Positions 1 through 8,985 of a stretch of 64,000 nucleotides of DNA are shown here, piece after piece. Source of the stretch: Streptosporangium sandarakinum (GTDB lineage: Bacteria; Actinomycetota; Actinomycetes; Streptosporangiales; Streptosporangiaceae); contig NZ_JACCCO010000002.1 of NCBI RefSeq assembly GCF_013409935.1, forward strand, positions 496,001 to 560,000, written 5' to 3'. Position 1 is the first letter of the stretch, and the number at the start of each line of letters is the position of its first letter. The translations under genes and the position numbers were made by a program. The notes under the pieces were generated by a model. The model ran no database searches. It was not told where the DNA came from and was given only the letters and a program-made list of their open reading frames with translations.

Positions 1-44
1 CGGTCTTATGGTTCTTCAGTCCCACGAGCGCAGAGGAGCCTCCG

Positions 45-1244
45 ATGTCGCTTCGCGCGTCAGCCGACGACATGCGGGACGAACTGACCCGCCTCCGTCA
101 CGACCTGCACCGCGAGCCCGAACTGGGCCTCGACCTGCCGAGGACCCAGGAGAGGGTGCTGGCCACCCTGACGGGCCTCCCCCTCGACGTACGGCCCGGC
201 CGGCGGCTGAGCTCGGTGACGGCGGTGCTGCGCGGCGCGTCCCCGGGGCCGGCCGTGCTGCTGCGGGGCGACATGGACGCCCTGCCGGTCACCGAGCGCG
301 GCGACCCGGCGGTCGCCTCCCGGGTGGCGGGCCGGATGCACGCCTGCGGCCACGACCTGCACACCGCCATGCTGGCCGGGGCGGCGCGACTGCTGGCGGC
401 CCGGCGCGACCTGCTCGCCGGAAGCGTGGTCTTCATGTTCCAGCCGGGCGAGGAGGGGCAGGGCGGCGCGAAACTCATGATCGAGGAAGGCGTGCTGGAC
501 GCCGCGGGCGAGCGTCCCGTCGCGGCCTACGCCCTGCACGTGTTCAGCTCGGGGCTCCCCCGCGGGGTGTTCGCCACCCGGGGCGGGCCGATGCTGGCCG
601 CCTCCGACACCCTCTCGGTGACCGTGCGCGGCGTCGGCGGCCACGGTTCGGCGCCGCACCGCGCCAGGGACCCGGTACCGGTCGCGTGCGAGATCGTCAC
701 CGCGCTGCAGACGATGGTCACCCGGAGCTTCGACGTGTTCGACCCGGTGGTGCTCACGGTCGGCAGCTTCCACGCGGGCACCACCGAAAACGTGATCCCG
801 GACCGGGCCCGCTTCGAGGCGACGGTCCGCTCGTTCTCACCGGCCTCCCACGCTCTGGTCCGGGACCGCTCGACGGCCCTGGCCCGGGGCATCGCCGCGG
901 CGCACGGGCTGGAGGCCGACGTCGAGTACCGGGTGAGCTACCCGGTGACGGTCAACGATCCCGAAGAGGCGGCCCTGGTCGCAGAGACCGTGCGGGAGGT
1001 GTACGGCGAGGACCGGTTCGTCATGGCCCCGCGGCCGTTCCCCGCGTCGGAGGACTTCTCGTTCGTCTGCGCCGAGGTTCCGTCGGCGTTCGTGGCGCTC
1101 GGCGCGTGCCCGGAGGGCGTCGACCCGGCCACCGCCGCCGTCAACCACTCCCCGGAGGCGCTGTTCGACGACGCCGTGCTGCCCGACGGGGCCGCGCTGT
1201 ACGCCGAGCTCGCCGTCCGCCGCCTGGCGCGCGCCGCGCGCTGA
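45..1244 (+). CDS. M20 family amidohydrolase (hippurate/N-acyl amino acid hydrolase-like)
   Basis: A 399-residue cytoplasmic zinc amidohydrolase of peptidase family M20, subfamily D, the group that cleaves N-acyl or N-carbamoyl groups from amino acids. Metal-site motifs are visible: R-G-D-M-D-A-L-P near residue 74, M-H-A-C-G-H-D-L-H at 98-106, and Q-P-G-E-E-G near 133 with the catalytic Glu. The dimerisation/lid domain follows (about 180-295), with a conserved G-G-H-G-S-A-P-H. The length fits the subfamily. The ATG at 45 is preceded by GAGGAG, which decides the start. The true substrate cannot be read from sequence. The family call is firm. Confidence 0.9.
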   Translation: MSLRASADDMRDELTRLRHDLHREPELGLDLPRTQERVLATLTGLPLDVRPGRRLSSVTAVLRGASPGPAVLLRGDMDALPVTERGDPAVASRVAGRMHACGHDLHTAMLAGAARLLAARRDLLAGSVVFMFQPGEEGQGGAKLMIEEGVLDAAGERPVAAYALHVFSSGLPRGVFATRGGPMLAASDTLSVTVRGVGGHGSAPHRARDPVPVACEIVTALQTMVTRSFDVFDPVVLTVGSFHAGTTENVIPDRARFEATVRSFSPASHALVRDRSTALARGIAAAHGLEADVEYRVSYPVTVNDPEEAALVAETVREVYGEDRFVMAPRPFPASEDFSFVCAEVPSAFVALGACPEGVDPATAAVNHSPEALFDDAVLPDGAALYAELAVRRLARAAR

Positions 1245-1313
1245 GCCGCCGGGGAGCGGGCCGGGCGCGCGGGCACGGGCATGGACCGGGCGCTGGCACG
1301 GGGGGCGGGCGTC

Positions 1314-1988
1314 TCAGGAGGCCCCGTAGACCACCAGCGAGACGGCGACGTACTGGACGACGTAGGCGGCGACGGTGAAGGCGTGGAAGACCTCGTGGAA
1401 GCCGAACCACCGGGGCGAGGGGTCGGGGCGGCGCAGGCCGTACACCACCCCGCCCGCGGTGTAGAGCACCCCGCCCGCGATCACCAGGGCCACCGCGGCC
1501 ACCCCGGCGCCGGACAGGAGCTGGGGCAGCACGAACACCGCCGTCCAGCCCAGGGCGATGTAGAGGGCGGTGGACAGCAGGCGCGGGGCGGAGATCCACA
1601 GCACCCGGAACAGCACCCCGGCGACCGCGCCGGTCCAGATCACGGCCAGCACCACGACGCGGGCCGGGCCGTCGAGGGCGAGCAGCGCGAACGGGGTGTA
1701 GGTGCCCGCGATGATCAGATAGATGTTGGCGTGGTCGAGCCGGCGCAGCACCCCCTCCAGGCGCGGGGAGAGCGTGCCGCGGTGATAGGTGGCCGAGACG
1801 CCGAAGAGCAGGCCCGAGGTGATCGCGTAGATCGCGGCGGCGAGCCGCGCCTGCAGGGTGGGGCCCAGGGCGACGAGGACGTACCCGGCGATGATCGCGA
1901 CGGGTAGCGCCCCGGCGTGCAGCCAGCCGCGCAGCCGCGGCTTGATCGACATGGAGAGGGAGGGTCTCTGGGTGCCGGTCGAGCTCAT
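1314..1988 (-). CDS. Hemolysin III / TrhA family membrane protein
   Basis: A 224-residue polytopic membrane protein with about seven hydrophobic segments. Family signatures are present: S-A-T-Y-H-R near residue 65, L-D-H-A-N-I-Y-L-I-I-A-G-T-Y-T-P-F near 85-102, and a C-terminal F-H-E-V-F-H motif. The His/Asp set resembles the PAQR (adiponectin receptor) metal site; some family members affect membrane homeostasis. The ATG at 1988 lies 1 nt from a long palindrome, leaving no room for a ribosome binding site, so translation is probably leaderless. The alternative is a start at the internal Met about 12 codons in. Transcribed divergently from the decarboxylase gene. Confidence 0.88.
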   Translation of the reverse strand: MSSTGTQRPSLSMSIKPRLRGWLHAGALPVAIIAGYVLVALGPTLQARLAAAIYAITSGLLFGVSATYHRGTLSPRLEGVLRRLDHANIYLIIAGTYTPFALLALDGPARVVVLAVIWTGAVAGVLFRVLWISAPRLLSTALYIALGWTAVFVLPQLLSGAGVAAVALVIAGGVLYTAGGVVYGLRRPDPSPRWFGFHEVFHAFTVAAYVVQYVAVSLVVYGAS

Positions 1989-1989
1989 G

Positions 1990-2024
1990 AACCTACGGTA
2001 GCGTAAGTTACGCCTCCGTAGGTT
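1990..2024. promoter_or_regulatory. 35-bp palindromic operator abutting the hemolysin III start
   Basis: Outer arms AACCTACGG (1990-1998) and CCGTAGGTT (2016-2024) and inner arms GCGTAA (2001-2006) and TTACGC (2008-2013) share one centre at 2007; 15 of 17 pairs match. On the minus strand the motif contains TACCGT six bases before the ATG, so it probably overlaps the -10 region. ACCTACGG-type palindromes in front of hemolysin III and fatty-acid desaturase genes are, as I recall, common in actinomycetes, which would suggest a membrane-lipid regulator. Confidence 0.7.
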
Positions 2025-2060
2025 GTGATCTTCCCTACATCGCCCTCTCGCAGGGCGACC

Positions 2061-2105
2061 TTGCCCATAAAGACAACCTGATTTACTATCTAGACAACCG
2101 GGTTG
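2061..2105 (+). promoter_or_regulatory. Promoter and operator for the decarboxylase gene
   Basis: TTGCCC (2061-2066) and TACTAT (2084-2089) are separated by 17 bp, a good housekeeping-sigma promoter. Two direct copies of AGACAACC (2071-2078 and 2092-2099) are 21 bp apart, and CAACC-G-GGTTG (2095-2105) is a small palindrome at the expected start point. These look like a repressor site. The 5' leader would be about 160 nt. Confidence 0.55.
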
Positions 2106-2255
2106 CCCTTTTGTCTCGGCGCACCGAGTCACCGCGTCCGCCCGGCCCGATCGCGCCGGGCGCCCGACCCGGTCCACCGGACCCGTCCCGTCCCACCGCC
2201 GCGCTCCGCCGTACGGCGGCAGGCGACCCCCCGACACCGAGAAGAGAGAAGACAC

Positions 2256-2819
2256 GTGCTCGACGACCTGTTCGTCCCCCACACCCTCGAAAGCGCCCCC
2301 GCCGAGGCCCGCCCCATCATGGAGGGCACCGCCCGCAAGTTCGGCCACGTCCCCGCGGCGGTCGCCCTGATGGCCGGCGCCCCGCAGGTGCTCAAGGGGT
2401 TCCTCGCGGCCAACGGCGCCTTCGAGCAGACCTCCCTGACCCCGCTCCAGCGGGAGGTCGTCGTCATGACGGTCGCCACCCGCAACGCCTGCCACCTCTG
2501 CGTGGCGATGCACACCGCCGCGCTGGCCGGGCTGGAGGCCCCCGCCGAACTCGTCGAGAACCTGCGGGAGCGCAAGCCGCTCCCCGAGCCCCGGCTGGAG
2601 GCGCTGCAGCTGTTCACCCTCGCGGTCATGGACCGCCGGGGCGCGGTCACCGACGAGGAGATGCGCGCCTTCCTCGACGCCGGCCACACCTCGCGGAACG
2701 CCCTGGAGGTCGTCCTCGGGATCGGCGCCTACACGATCTCCACCTTCGCCAACCGGATGACCGCCGCACCCGTCGACCCCGCGTTCCAGCCCTTCGCCTG
2801 GGAGGGCGAGCCGACCTGA
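2256..2819 (+). CDS. Carboxymuconolactone decarboxylase / AhpD-like protein
   Basis: A 187-residue all-helical protein with the AhpD-like redox motif: N-A-C-H-L-C-V-A-M-H around residues 77-86 (C-x-x-C-x3-H, preceded by a conserved Thr/Arg segment). Such proteins are alkylhydroperoxidase or peroxidase-like disulfide reductases in the cytoplasm. The start is the GTG at 2256 (ribosome binding site GAAGAGAGAAG); the reading frame remains open upstream, but that part is Pro/Arg-rich and non-family. A promoter with operator-like repeats lies about 160 nt upstream. Confidence 0.88.
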   Translation: MLDDLFVPHTLESAPAEARPIMEGTARKFGHVPAAVALMAGAPQVLKGFLAANGAFEQTSLTPLQREVVVMTVATRNACHLCVAMHTAALAGLEAPAELVENLRERKPLPEPRLEALQLFTLAVMDRRGAVTDEEMRAFLDAGHTSRNALEVVLGIGAYTISTFANRMTAAPVDPAFQPFAWEGEPT

Positions 2820-2865
2820 CAGGATGGTCGGGAGCACGACGCACCAGGAAGGCGGGCCGCGGGCG

Positions 2866-3714
2866 ATGAGCAGGCGGGAACCACGGGAGCCGATGCCGGG
2901 CCGCTACCCGGTCACCTTCGGCGAGGTCGAGCTCCTGGCCGACCTCGACCGGCCCGCCGGATGGGTGATCTCCAAGGACGGCGTGCCCCAGTCCTACGTG
3001 GACCTGGACGACCCCACCTACCTCGACTTCGAGTACGTCCAGCTCATGGCCATCGTGATCGACCTCCTGGCGGAGGGGCCGGTGGACGCCGTGCACGTGG
3101 GCGGCTGCGCCTGCACGCTGCCCCGCTACGTCGCGGCGACCCGCCCGGGGTCGCGGCAGATCGTCGTCGAGCCGGACGGCGACCTCGTCCAGCTCGTCAG
3201 GGACCAGCTCCGGCTGAAGTCGGTGCCCCGGCTCAAGGTCAGGGTCCTCGACGGCCGCGCCGCGACCGCCGCGCTGCCGGACGCCTCGGCCGACCTGTTC
3301 GTGCTCGACGCCTTCAGCGGCGCCACGATGCCGCTCGACCTGGCCACCCGCGAGTACATGGACGACGTCGCCCGCGTCCTGCGCCCCGGCGGCACCCTGC
3401 TGGTCAACGTCGCCGACGGCAAGGGCCTGGCCTTCGCCCGCCGGCTGCTCGCCACCGTCGGCGGCGTCTTCCCGCACACCGCCCTGCTCGCCGAGCCGGG
3501 TGTGCTGCGGGGACGCCGCTTCGGCAACCTCATCATCACGGCCTCCCCCGCCGAGCTGCCCACCGCCGGCCTGACCCGCCGGGGCGCGGGAGGCCTCACC
3601 CAGGCCAGATGCCTGTACGGCGAGGCGCTGACCAACTTCGTCGCCGGAGCGCCGCCGCTGCGGGACGGCGACCCGGTGGTCACCCCGGTCCCACCCCCGG
3701 GCGTATTCGGCTGA
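2866..3714 (+). CDS. Spermidine synthase-fold protein (Rossmann methyltransferase-like)
   Basis: A 282-residue protein with the Rossmann fold of spermidine synthases. It has a glycine-rich loop V-H-V-G-G-C-A-C-T-L-P near residue 84, an acidic end of strand 2 (V-V-E-P-D), and D-G-R-A followed by L-F-V-L-D-A-F-S-G, the usual place of the catalytic Asp. The polyamine-site residues are not conserved enough to promise spermidine synthesis; many actinomycete homologues are 'spermidine synthase-like' of unknown substrate. I chose ATG 2866 (AGGAAGG upstream); an in-frame ATG at 2824, 14 codons earlier, is the alternative. Confidence 0.75.
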   Translation: MSRREPREPMPGRYPVTFGEVELLADLDRPAGWVISKDGVPQSYVDLDDPTYLDFEYVQLMAIVIDLLAEGPVDAVHVGGCACTLPRYVAATRPGSRQIVVEPDGDLVQLVRDQLRLKSVPRLKVRVLDGRAATAALPDASADLFVLDAFSGATMPLDLATREYMDDVARVLRPGGTLLVNVADGKGLAFARRLLATVGGVFPHTALLAEPGVLRGRRFGNLIITASPAELPTAGLTRRGAGGLTQARCLYGEALTNFVAGAPPLRDGDPVVTPVPPPGVFG

Positions 3715-3718
3715 GCGC

Positions 3719-3772
3719 ACGTCTCGCCGGCCTCGGACACGGCACCACCCCCGTCCGAGGCCGGCGAGACGT
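3719..3772 (+). terminator. 20-bp perfect stem-loop
   Basis: Arms at 3719-3738 and 3753-3772 are perfect 20-bp complements around a 14-nt loop. There is no T-run, as is typical of high-GC terminators. It ends the spermidine-synthase-like gene and lies directly before the -10-like TATACT at 3787-3792. Confidence 0.75.
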
Positions 3773-3818
3773 CGAGATGGCCGCAATATACTATTTTCCG
3801 GTGGGCAAAGGAGGTTTT

Positions 3819-4154
3819 ATGCCATACATGGCCATGTCCCCCGACACCGTGAAATGGTCCGTCGCGAGGCCCTTCACGACGGAGGGCACCGAGCTGACCG
3901 AGTCCGTCGTCATCGAGACGAACAGGCTGTACTCGGTGGGGAACTTCTGGGGGGACGACCGGGCCGGGAGGCTCTTCTACGACGGCGACTCCGGATCGCC
4001 GGGCTACCGGCACATGACCGAGGGGGTCATGGGCGAGGCGCACGCCCTCGCGGGCCTCTGCGTCCGGATCGGGGACCGCCTCTTCGCCATGGGCACGAAC
4101 GTCGAGGCCGCCGAGTGGGAGGCCATCGCCCAGGTGCCGCGGATGCCGTGGTGA
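3819..4154 (+). CDS. Hypothetical 111-residue protein, partner of the CpnT-like gene
   Basis: Not recognised. A small soluble acidic protein with no signal peptide or membrane segment. The start is fixed by the ideal site AAAGGAGG ending 4 nt before ATG 3819; the frame continues upstream to an ATG at 3777, which sits in the terminator stem and is less likely. It overlaps the next gene by 4 nt (GTGA), so the two are translationally coupled. It may be a partner, chaperone or immunity-type protein for the next gene; this is only context. Confidence 0.7.
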   Translation: MPYMAMSPDTVKWSVARPFTTEGTELTESVVIETNRLYSVGNFWGDDRAGRLFYDGDSGSPGYRHMTEGVMGEAHALAGLCVRIGDRLFAMGTNVEAAEWEAIAQVPRMPW

Positions 4155-5101
4155 GGCTCGGACGCCCGGCGCTGTACCCGCTGGGCCTCACCGGAATGGC
4201 GGGCCTCGTCGCCCACGACCTGTACGAGCACTGGCCGGAGGGCGACCCGGAGGGGGCACGCGCCGCGGCGGCCGTCTGGAGGTCGCTCGGGGAGCGGGTG
4301 CGCGGGGCGGCGAGGACCCTCGACCCGGTGGCGGCGCGGATGTGGCACGACCACCCGGGTCAGGGCAGCACGGCGTTCCGGCGGTTCTGGCAGGGCGGCC
4401 TCCTGGCCGTCGCCGCGCTTCCCGCCGGCGGCCGGGACGAGGGCGTCCGCCTCTCCTTCGAGGAGTACGCCGGGACCGTCGTCGCCCACTGCGAGCTGAC
4501 GGCCGAGGCGTGCGAGGGGTACGCGGAGGCGGTCGAGGCGACCCGGCACGCCCTGAAGGTCCTGGCCGCGACGAGCATGGCGCAGCTCGCGTTCGCCGGA
4601 TCCTGGCCGTGGCTGGGCGGGCCCGGCACGGCCGCCGTCAAGTGGGCGGCCGAACGTCTGTACCGGAGGATCCGGGCACGGCTCATCGGGCAGCTCCTCG
4701 AACGGCACGTCGCACAGATCGTGCGGGAGAAGGCGGCGACGTACGTCGCGGGCAGCGCCTTCTTCGCGCTCGGCGACACCGCGTTGTCGATCGGCACGAA
4801 GGCGGCCTTCGGCGACGGCCCCGGCTCCTTCGAGGACAACGCGGTGGCGACCATGAAGGACTTCGCCTCCTGCCTGGTCTTCTTCGGCGTCTGGGACCTC
4901 ACCAAGGTCGGACCCCTGTCCCGGGTGTTCCGGAACAACGACCTGGGGGACTTCGCCTCCTACTACGTCGGGTCGACCTCCTACACCGTCACCTACAACG
5001 CGCTGAGCGGCGAGACCGGGACCGACCTGGCGCCCACCCCGGAACAGCTCGCCGGCAAGCTCTTCATCGGTACGGCGCAGCGGGGCAAGGCCCCCGGCTG
5101 A
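4151..5101 (+). CDS. Protein with CpnT-like ESX N-terminal domain
   Basis: 316 residues. Residues about 15-80 match the helical N-terminal domain seen in CpnT-type type VII secretion substrates and actinobacterial polymorphic toxins: H-W-P-E-G-D-P-E-G-A-R-A-A-A-A-V-W, then a second long helix. Residues about 130-165 and 205-275 are hydrophobic and Ala/Gly-rich, possibly membrane-associated. The C-terminus shows no nuclease, ADP-ribosyl or NAD-glycohydrolase motif I know, so it is either a non-toxic scaffold or an unknown effector. The GTG start at 4151 (4148 possible) overlaps the 111-residue gene upstream. Confidence 0.65.
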   Translation: MRLGRPALYPLGLTGMAGLVAHDLYEHWPEGDPEGARAAAAVWRSLGERVRGAARTLDPVAARMWHDHPGQGSTAFRRFWQGGLLAVAALPAGGRDEGVRLSFEEYAGTVVAHCELTAEACEGYAEAVEATRHALKVLAATSMAQLAFAGSWPWLGGPGTAAVKWAAERLYRRIRARLIGQLLERHVAQIVREKAATYVAGSAFFALGDTALSIGTKAAFGDGPGSFEDNAVATMKDFASCLVFFGVWDLTKVGPLSRVFRNNDLGDFASYYVGSTSYTVTYNALSGETGTDLAPTPEQLAGKLFIGTAQRGKAPG

Positions 5102-5168
5102 CCGCCGCGGCGACCGGACGGCCGTGCGCCGCGGCGGCCGGACGGCACGGGCCCGTCCGGCACGGAAT

Positions 5169-5198
5169 AGTTGAAGTATCAACTGAGTTGATGTCAAC
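5169..5198 (+). promoter_or_regulatory. Tandem palindromic operator before pirin
   Basis: Two neighbouring inverted repeats: AGTTGA (5169-5174) with TCAACT (5179-5184), then GTTGA (5187-5191) with TCAAC (5194-5198). The AGTTGA/TCAACT arms are of the kind bound by MarR-family regulators. They lie 24-53 nt before the pirin start, where a promoter is expected. Confidence 0.6.
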
Positions 5199-5221
5199 AC
5201 GTTCTTTGGAAGGAGCCGTCC

Positions 5222-6193
5222 ATGCCCGCCGTGACCGTGGAGAACCCGCTGACCCTGCCGCGCGTGGCCGCGCCGGTGGATGCCGTGCCGCGCCCCGTGA
5301 TCGGTGTGACGACCGCACCGAGCGGTTTCGAAGGCGAGGGTTTCCCCGTTCGCCGGGCCTTCGCGGGGATCCACCACCGCCATCTCGACCCGTTCATCAT
5401 GATGGACCAGATGGGCGAGGTGGACTACCAGCCCGGGGAACCGAAAGGAACCCCGTGGCACCCGCACCGCGGCTTCGAGACCGTCACCTACATCATCGAC
5501 GGCGTCTTCGACCACCAGGACTCCCACGGCGGTGGCGGCACCATCACCAACGGCGACACCCAGTGGATGACGGCCGGCGCCGGCCTGCTCCACATCGAGG
5601 CGCCGCCGGAGCACCTGGTCATGTCCGGCGGGCTCTTCCACGGCCTCCAGCTGTGGGTGAACCTCCCGGCCAGGGACAAGATGATGGCCCCGCGCTACCA
5701 GGACATCCGCGGCGGCAACGTCCGGCTGCTCACCTCCCCGGACGGGGGCGCGCTCCTGCGCGTCATCGCGGGCGAACTGGACGGCCACGAGGGCCCCGGC
5801 ATCACGCACACGCCGATCACCATGATCCACGCGACGCTGGCGCCGGGTGCGGAGATCACGCTGCCGTGGCGGGAGGACTTCAACGGCCTCGCGTACGTCC
5901 TGGCGGGCCGCGGGGCGGTCGGCGCCGAGCGCCGGCCGATCCACCTGGGCCAGACGGCGGTCTTCGGCGGCGGCGGCTCGCTGACCGTCCGCGCGGACGA
6001 GAAGCAGGACTCCCACACGCCGGACCTGGAGGTCGTGCTGCTGGGCGGACAGCCGATCCGGGAGCCGATCGCTCACTACGGCCCGTTCGTCATGAACACC
6101 CGGGAAGAGCTTCTGCAGGCGTTCGAGGACTTCCAGAAGGGCCGGCTGGGCACGATCCCGGCCGTGCACGGCATGTCCGAGGGCGGCCTGTAG
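5222..6193 (+). CDS. Pirin family protein
   Basis: A 323-residue bicupin. The N-terminal cupin carries the pirin signature: H-x-H-R-G-F-E-T-V-T-Y residues near 81-92 (P-W-H-P-H-R-G-F-E-T-V), G-G-x-I-T-N-G-D-x-Q-W-M-T-A-G-x-G-L-L-H near 110-128, and a downstream Glu, giving the three-His/one-Glu metal site. Family members include quercetin dioxygenases and redox cofactors. ATG 5222 follows GGAAGGAG. A tandem palindromic operator in front suggests stress or phenolic-inducible control by a regulator not encoded next door. Confidence 0.93.
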   Translation: MPAVTVENPLTLPRVAAPVDAVPRPVIGVTTAPSGFEGEGFPVRRAFAGIHHRHLDPFIMMDQMGEVDYQPGEPKGTPWHPHRGFETVTYIIDGVFDHQDSHGGGGTITNGDTQWMTAGAGLLHIEAPPEHLVMSGGLFHGLQLWVNLPARDKMMAPRYQDIRGGNVRLLTSPDGGALLRVIAGELDGHEGPGITHTPITMIHATLAPGAEITLPWREDFNGLAYVLAGRGAVGAERRPIHLGQTAVFGGGGSLTVRADEKQDSHTPDLEVVLLGGQPIREPIAHYGPFVMNTREELLQAFEDFQKGRLGTIPAVHGMSEGGL

Positions 6194-6210
6194 GGCTCGC
6201 CGGGGCCGCA

Positions 6211-6252
6211 CGCGGACGAGCCCGGCCCGGACAGGGGCGGGACTCGTCCGCG
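6211..6252 (+). terminator. Stem-loop after pirin
   Basis: Arms CGCGGACGAG (6211-6220) and CTCGTCCGCG (6243-6252) are perfect 10-bp complements 18 nt after the pirin stop. Confidence 0.65.
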
Positions 6253-6314
6253 CTCGCCGCCCGCCTCTGACGTCCGATATCTCCCCGCCCCGCACAGCGC
6301 CCTACAAACTTCGG

Positions 6315-6339
6315 GGCCGGACCTTTGTCCGGTCCGGCC
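6315..6339 (+). promoter_or_regulatory. Hairpin in the bioB leader
   Basis: GGCCGGACC (6315-6323) and GGTCCGGCC (6331-6339) form a perfect 9-bp stem with loop TTTGTCC, 37 nt before the bioB ATG. It could be a leader control element or a second terminator of the pirin gene. No clear BirA, BioR or BioQ box was recognised. Confidence 0.45.
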
Positions 6340-6376
6340 ATTGGGAGAACCGGAGCCGGGTCAGAGGATCGGTTCC

Positions 6377-7517
<1,141 letters not shown>

Positions 7518-7525
<8 letters not shown>

Positions 7526-8858
7526 GCCCTGCGCGCCCGGCCGGGGCGATGCCACGCGGCTGCTGGAGCTGGACCGGGCGCACGTCTGGCACCCGTACGG
7601 GCCGATGCCGGGGCAGGAGACCCCGCTGCTGGTGGAGTCCGCCTCGGGGGTACGGCTGCGCCTGGCCGAGCCCGTCGAGGGCCGGACCGAGCTGATCGAC
7701 GCCATGTCGTCGTGGTGGGCCGCCATCCACGGATACGGTCACCCGGCGCTGGACGCCGCCGTCCGCGACCAGCTGGGCCGGATGAGTCACGTGATGTTCG
7801 GCGGGCTCACCCACGAACCGGCGATCCGGCTGGCCGCCCGGCTGGTGGAGATCACCCCCGAGCCGCTGGAACACGTCTTCCTCGCCGACTCCGGCTCGGT
7901 GTCGGTCGAGGTGGCCGTCAAGATGTGCCTGCAGTACTGGCGCTCGCTCGGCCGGCCCGCCAAGCACCGCCTGCTGACCTGGCGCGGCGGCTACCACGGC
8001 GACACCTTCCTGCCGATGTCGGTGTGCGACCCCGACGGCGGGATGCACTCGCTGTGGACCGGGGTGCTGCCACGGCAGATCTTCGCCGACGCCCCGCCCG
8101 CGGGCTTCGACGCCGAGCCCGACCCCGCCTACCTCACCCACCTGGCCGACCTGATCGGACGGCACGCGCACGAGCTGGCGGCGGTCGTCGTCGAGCCGGT
8201 GGCGCAGAACGCCGGCGGCATGCGATTCCACTCCCCCGGCTACCTGCGGGCGCTGCGCGAGCTGTGCGACGCCCACGACGTGCTGCTGGTCTTCGACGAG
8301 ATCGCCACCGGCTTCGGCCGCACCGGCGCCTTCTTCGCCGCGGACCACGCGGCCGTCGCACCCGACGTGATGTGCGTGGGCAAGGCCCTCACCGGCGGCT
8401 ATCTCACCATGGCCGCCGCCCTGTGCACCTCGGAGGTGGCGTACGGCATCGGCCGGGGGGAGCATCCCGTGCTCGCCCACGGGCCCACCTTCATGGCCAA
8501 CCCGCTGGCCGCCGCCGTGGCCCGCGCCTCCCTCGACCTGCTCGGCGACGGGGCGTGGGAGGCGCAGGTCAAGCGCGTCGAGGCGGGACTGCGGGCGGGA
8601 CTCGCCCCGGCCCGCGAGCTGGACGGCGTCCGCGACGTGCGGGTCCTCGGCGCGATCGGCGTGATCCAGCTCGACCGGGAGGTGGACAGGGTCGCGGCGA
8701 CCCGCGCCGCCGTACGGCACGGGGTGTGGATCCGGCCCTTCCGCGACCTGATCTACACCATGCCCCCCTACGTCACCGGCGACGCCGACCTGGCCCGGAT
8801 CACGGCCGCGCTCGTGGCGGCCGCCGGGGCGACACCCCCGGGAGGCCCGACCGCCTGA
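7518..8858 (+). CDS. bioA: Adenosylmethionine-8-amino-7-oxononanoate aminotransferase
   Basis: A 446-residue class III PLP aminotransferase converting KAPA to DAPA with SAM as amino donor. BioA-specific features: H-V-W-H-P-Y-G-P-M near residue 21, [10 protein letters not shown] near 62, and [13 protein letters not shown]. The PLP lysine is in [10 protein letters not shown], with the upstream [13 protein letters not shown] motif. The start overlaps the end of bioB, so the two are coupled. bioD and bioF, which usually follow, are absent from the window. Confidence 0.96.
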
Positions 8859-8896
8859 CGGCCGCGCCCGGATCCGCCCCGCCCGGGGCGGCCCGG

Positions 8897-8980
8897 CCGG
8901 CTTGACCGGGCCGGCTCGGGGCGGCGCGACCGGATTGACCGGGCCGGCCCGGTGCGACCCGGCCGGATTGACCGGGCCGG
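8897..8980. repeat. Three-copy 33-bp tandem repeat between bioA and the SodC gene
   Basis: The 18-bp core CCGGNTTGACCGGGCCGG occurs at 8897-8914, 8930-8947 and 8963-8980, an exact 33-bp period with C/A variation at one base. It fills the convergent gap between the bioA and sodC-like stops. The core contains the self-complementary CCGGGCCGG and may act as a terminator array. Confidence 0.8.
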
Positions 8981-8985
8981 TTCGG

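Noticed and set aside
8-1378. Long Arg/Pro/Gly-rich open frames overlapping the M20 gene and many other genes on both strands
   Set aside because: They are shadow frames caused by high GC third positions; composition is dominated by Arg/Gly/Pro/Ala and no family motif appears.
2103-2255. N-terminal extension of the carboxymuconolactone decarboxylase from the upstream ATG
   Set aside because: The added 51 residues are Pro/Arg-rich, outside the family, and cover the promoter leader; GTG 2256 has a good ribosome site.
3719-3772. Transposon end or attachment site
   Set aside because: The perfect 20-bp inverted repeat is a single stem-loop with no mobile gene or target duplication; a terminator explains it.
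8897-8980. CRISPR array (regular 33-bp period)
   Set aside because: The units adjoin as a simple tandem repeat with near-identical 'spacers', only three copies and no cas gene.
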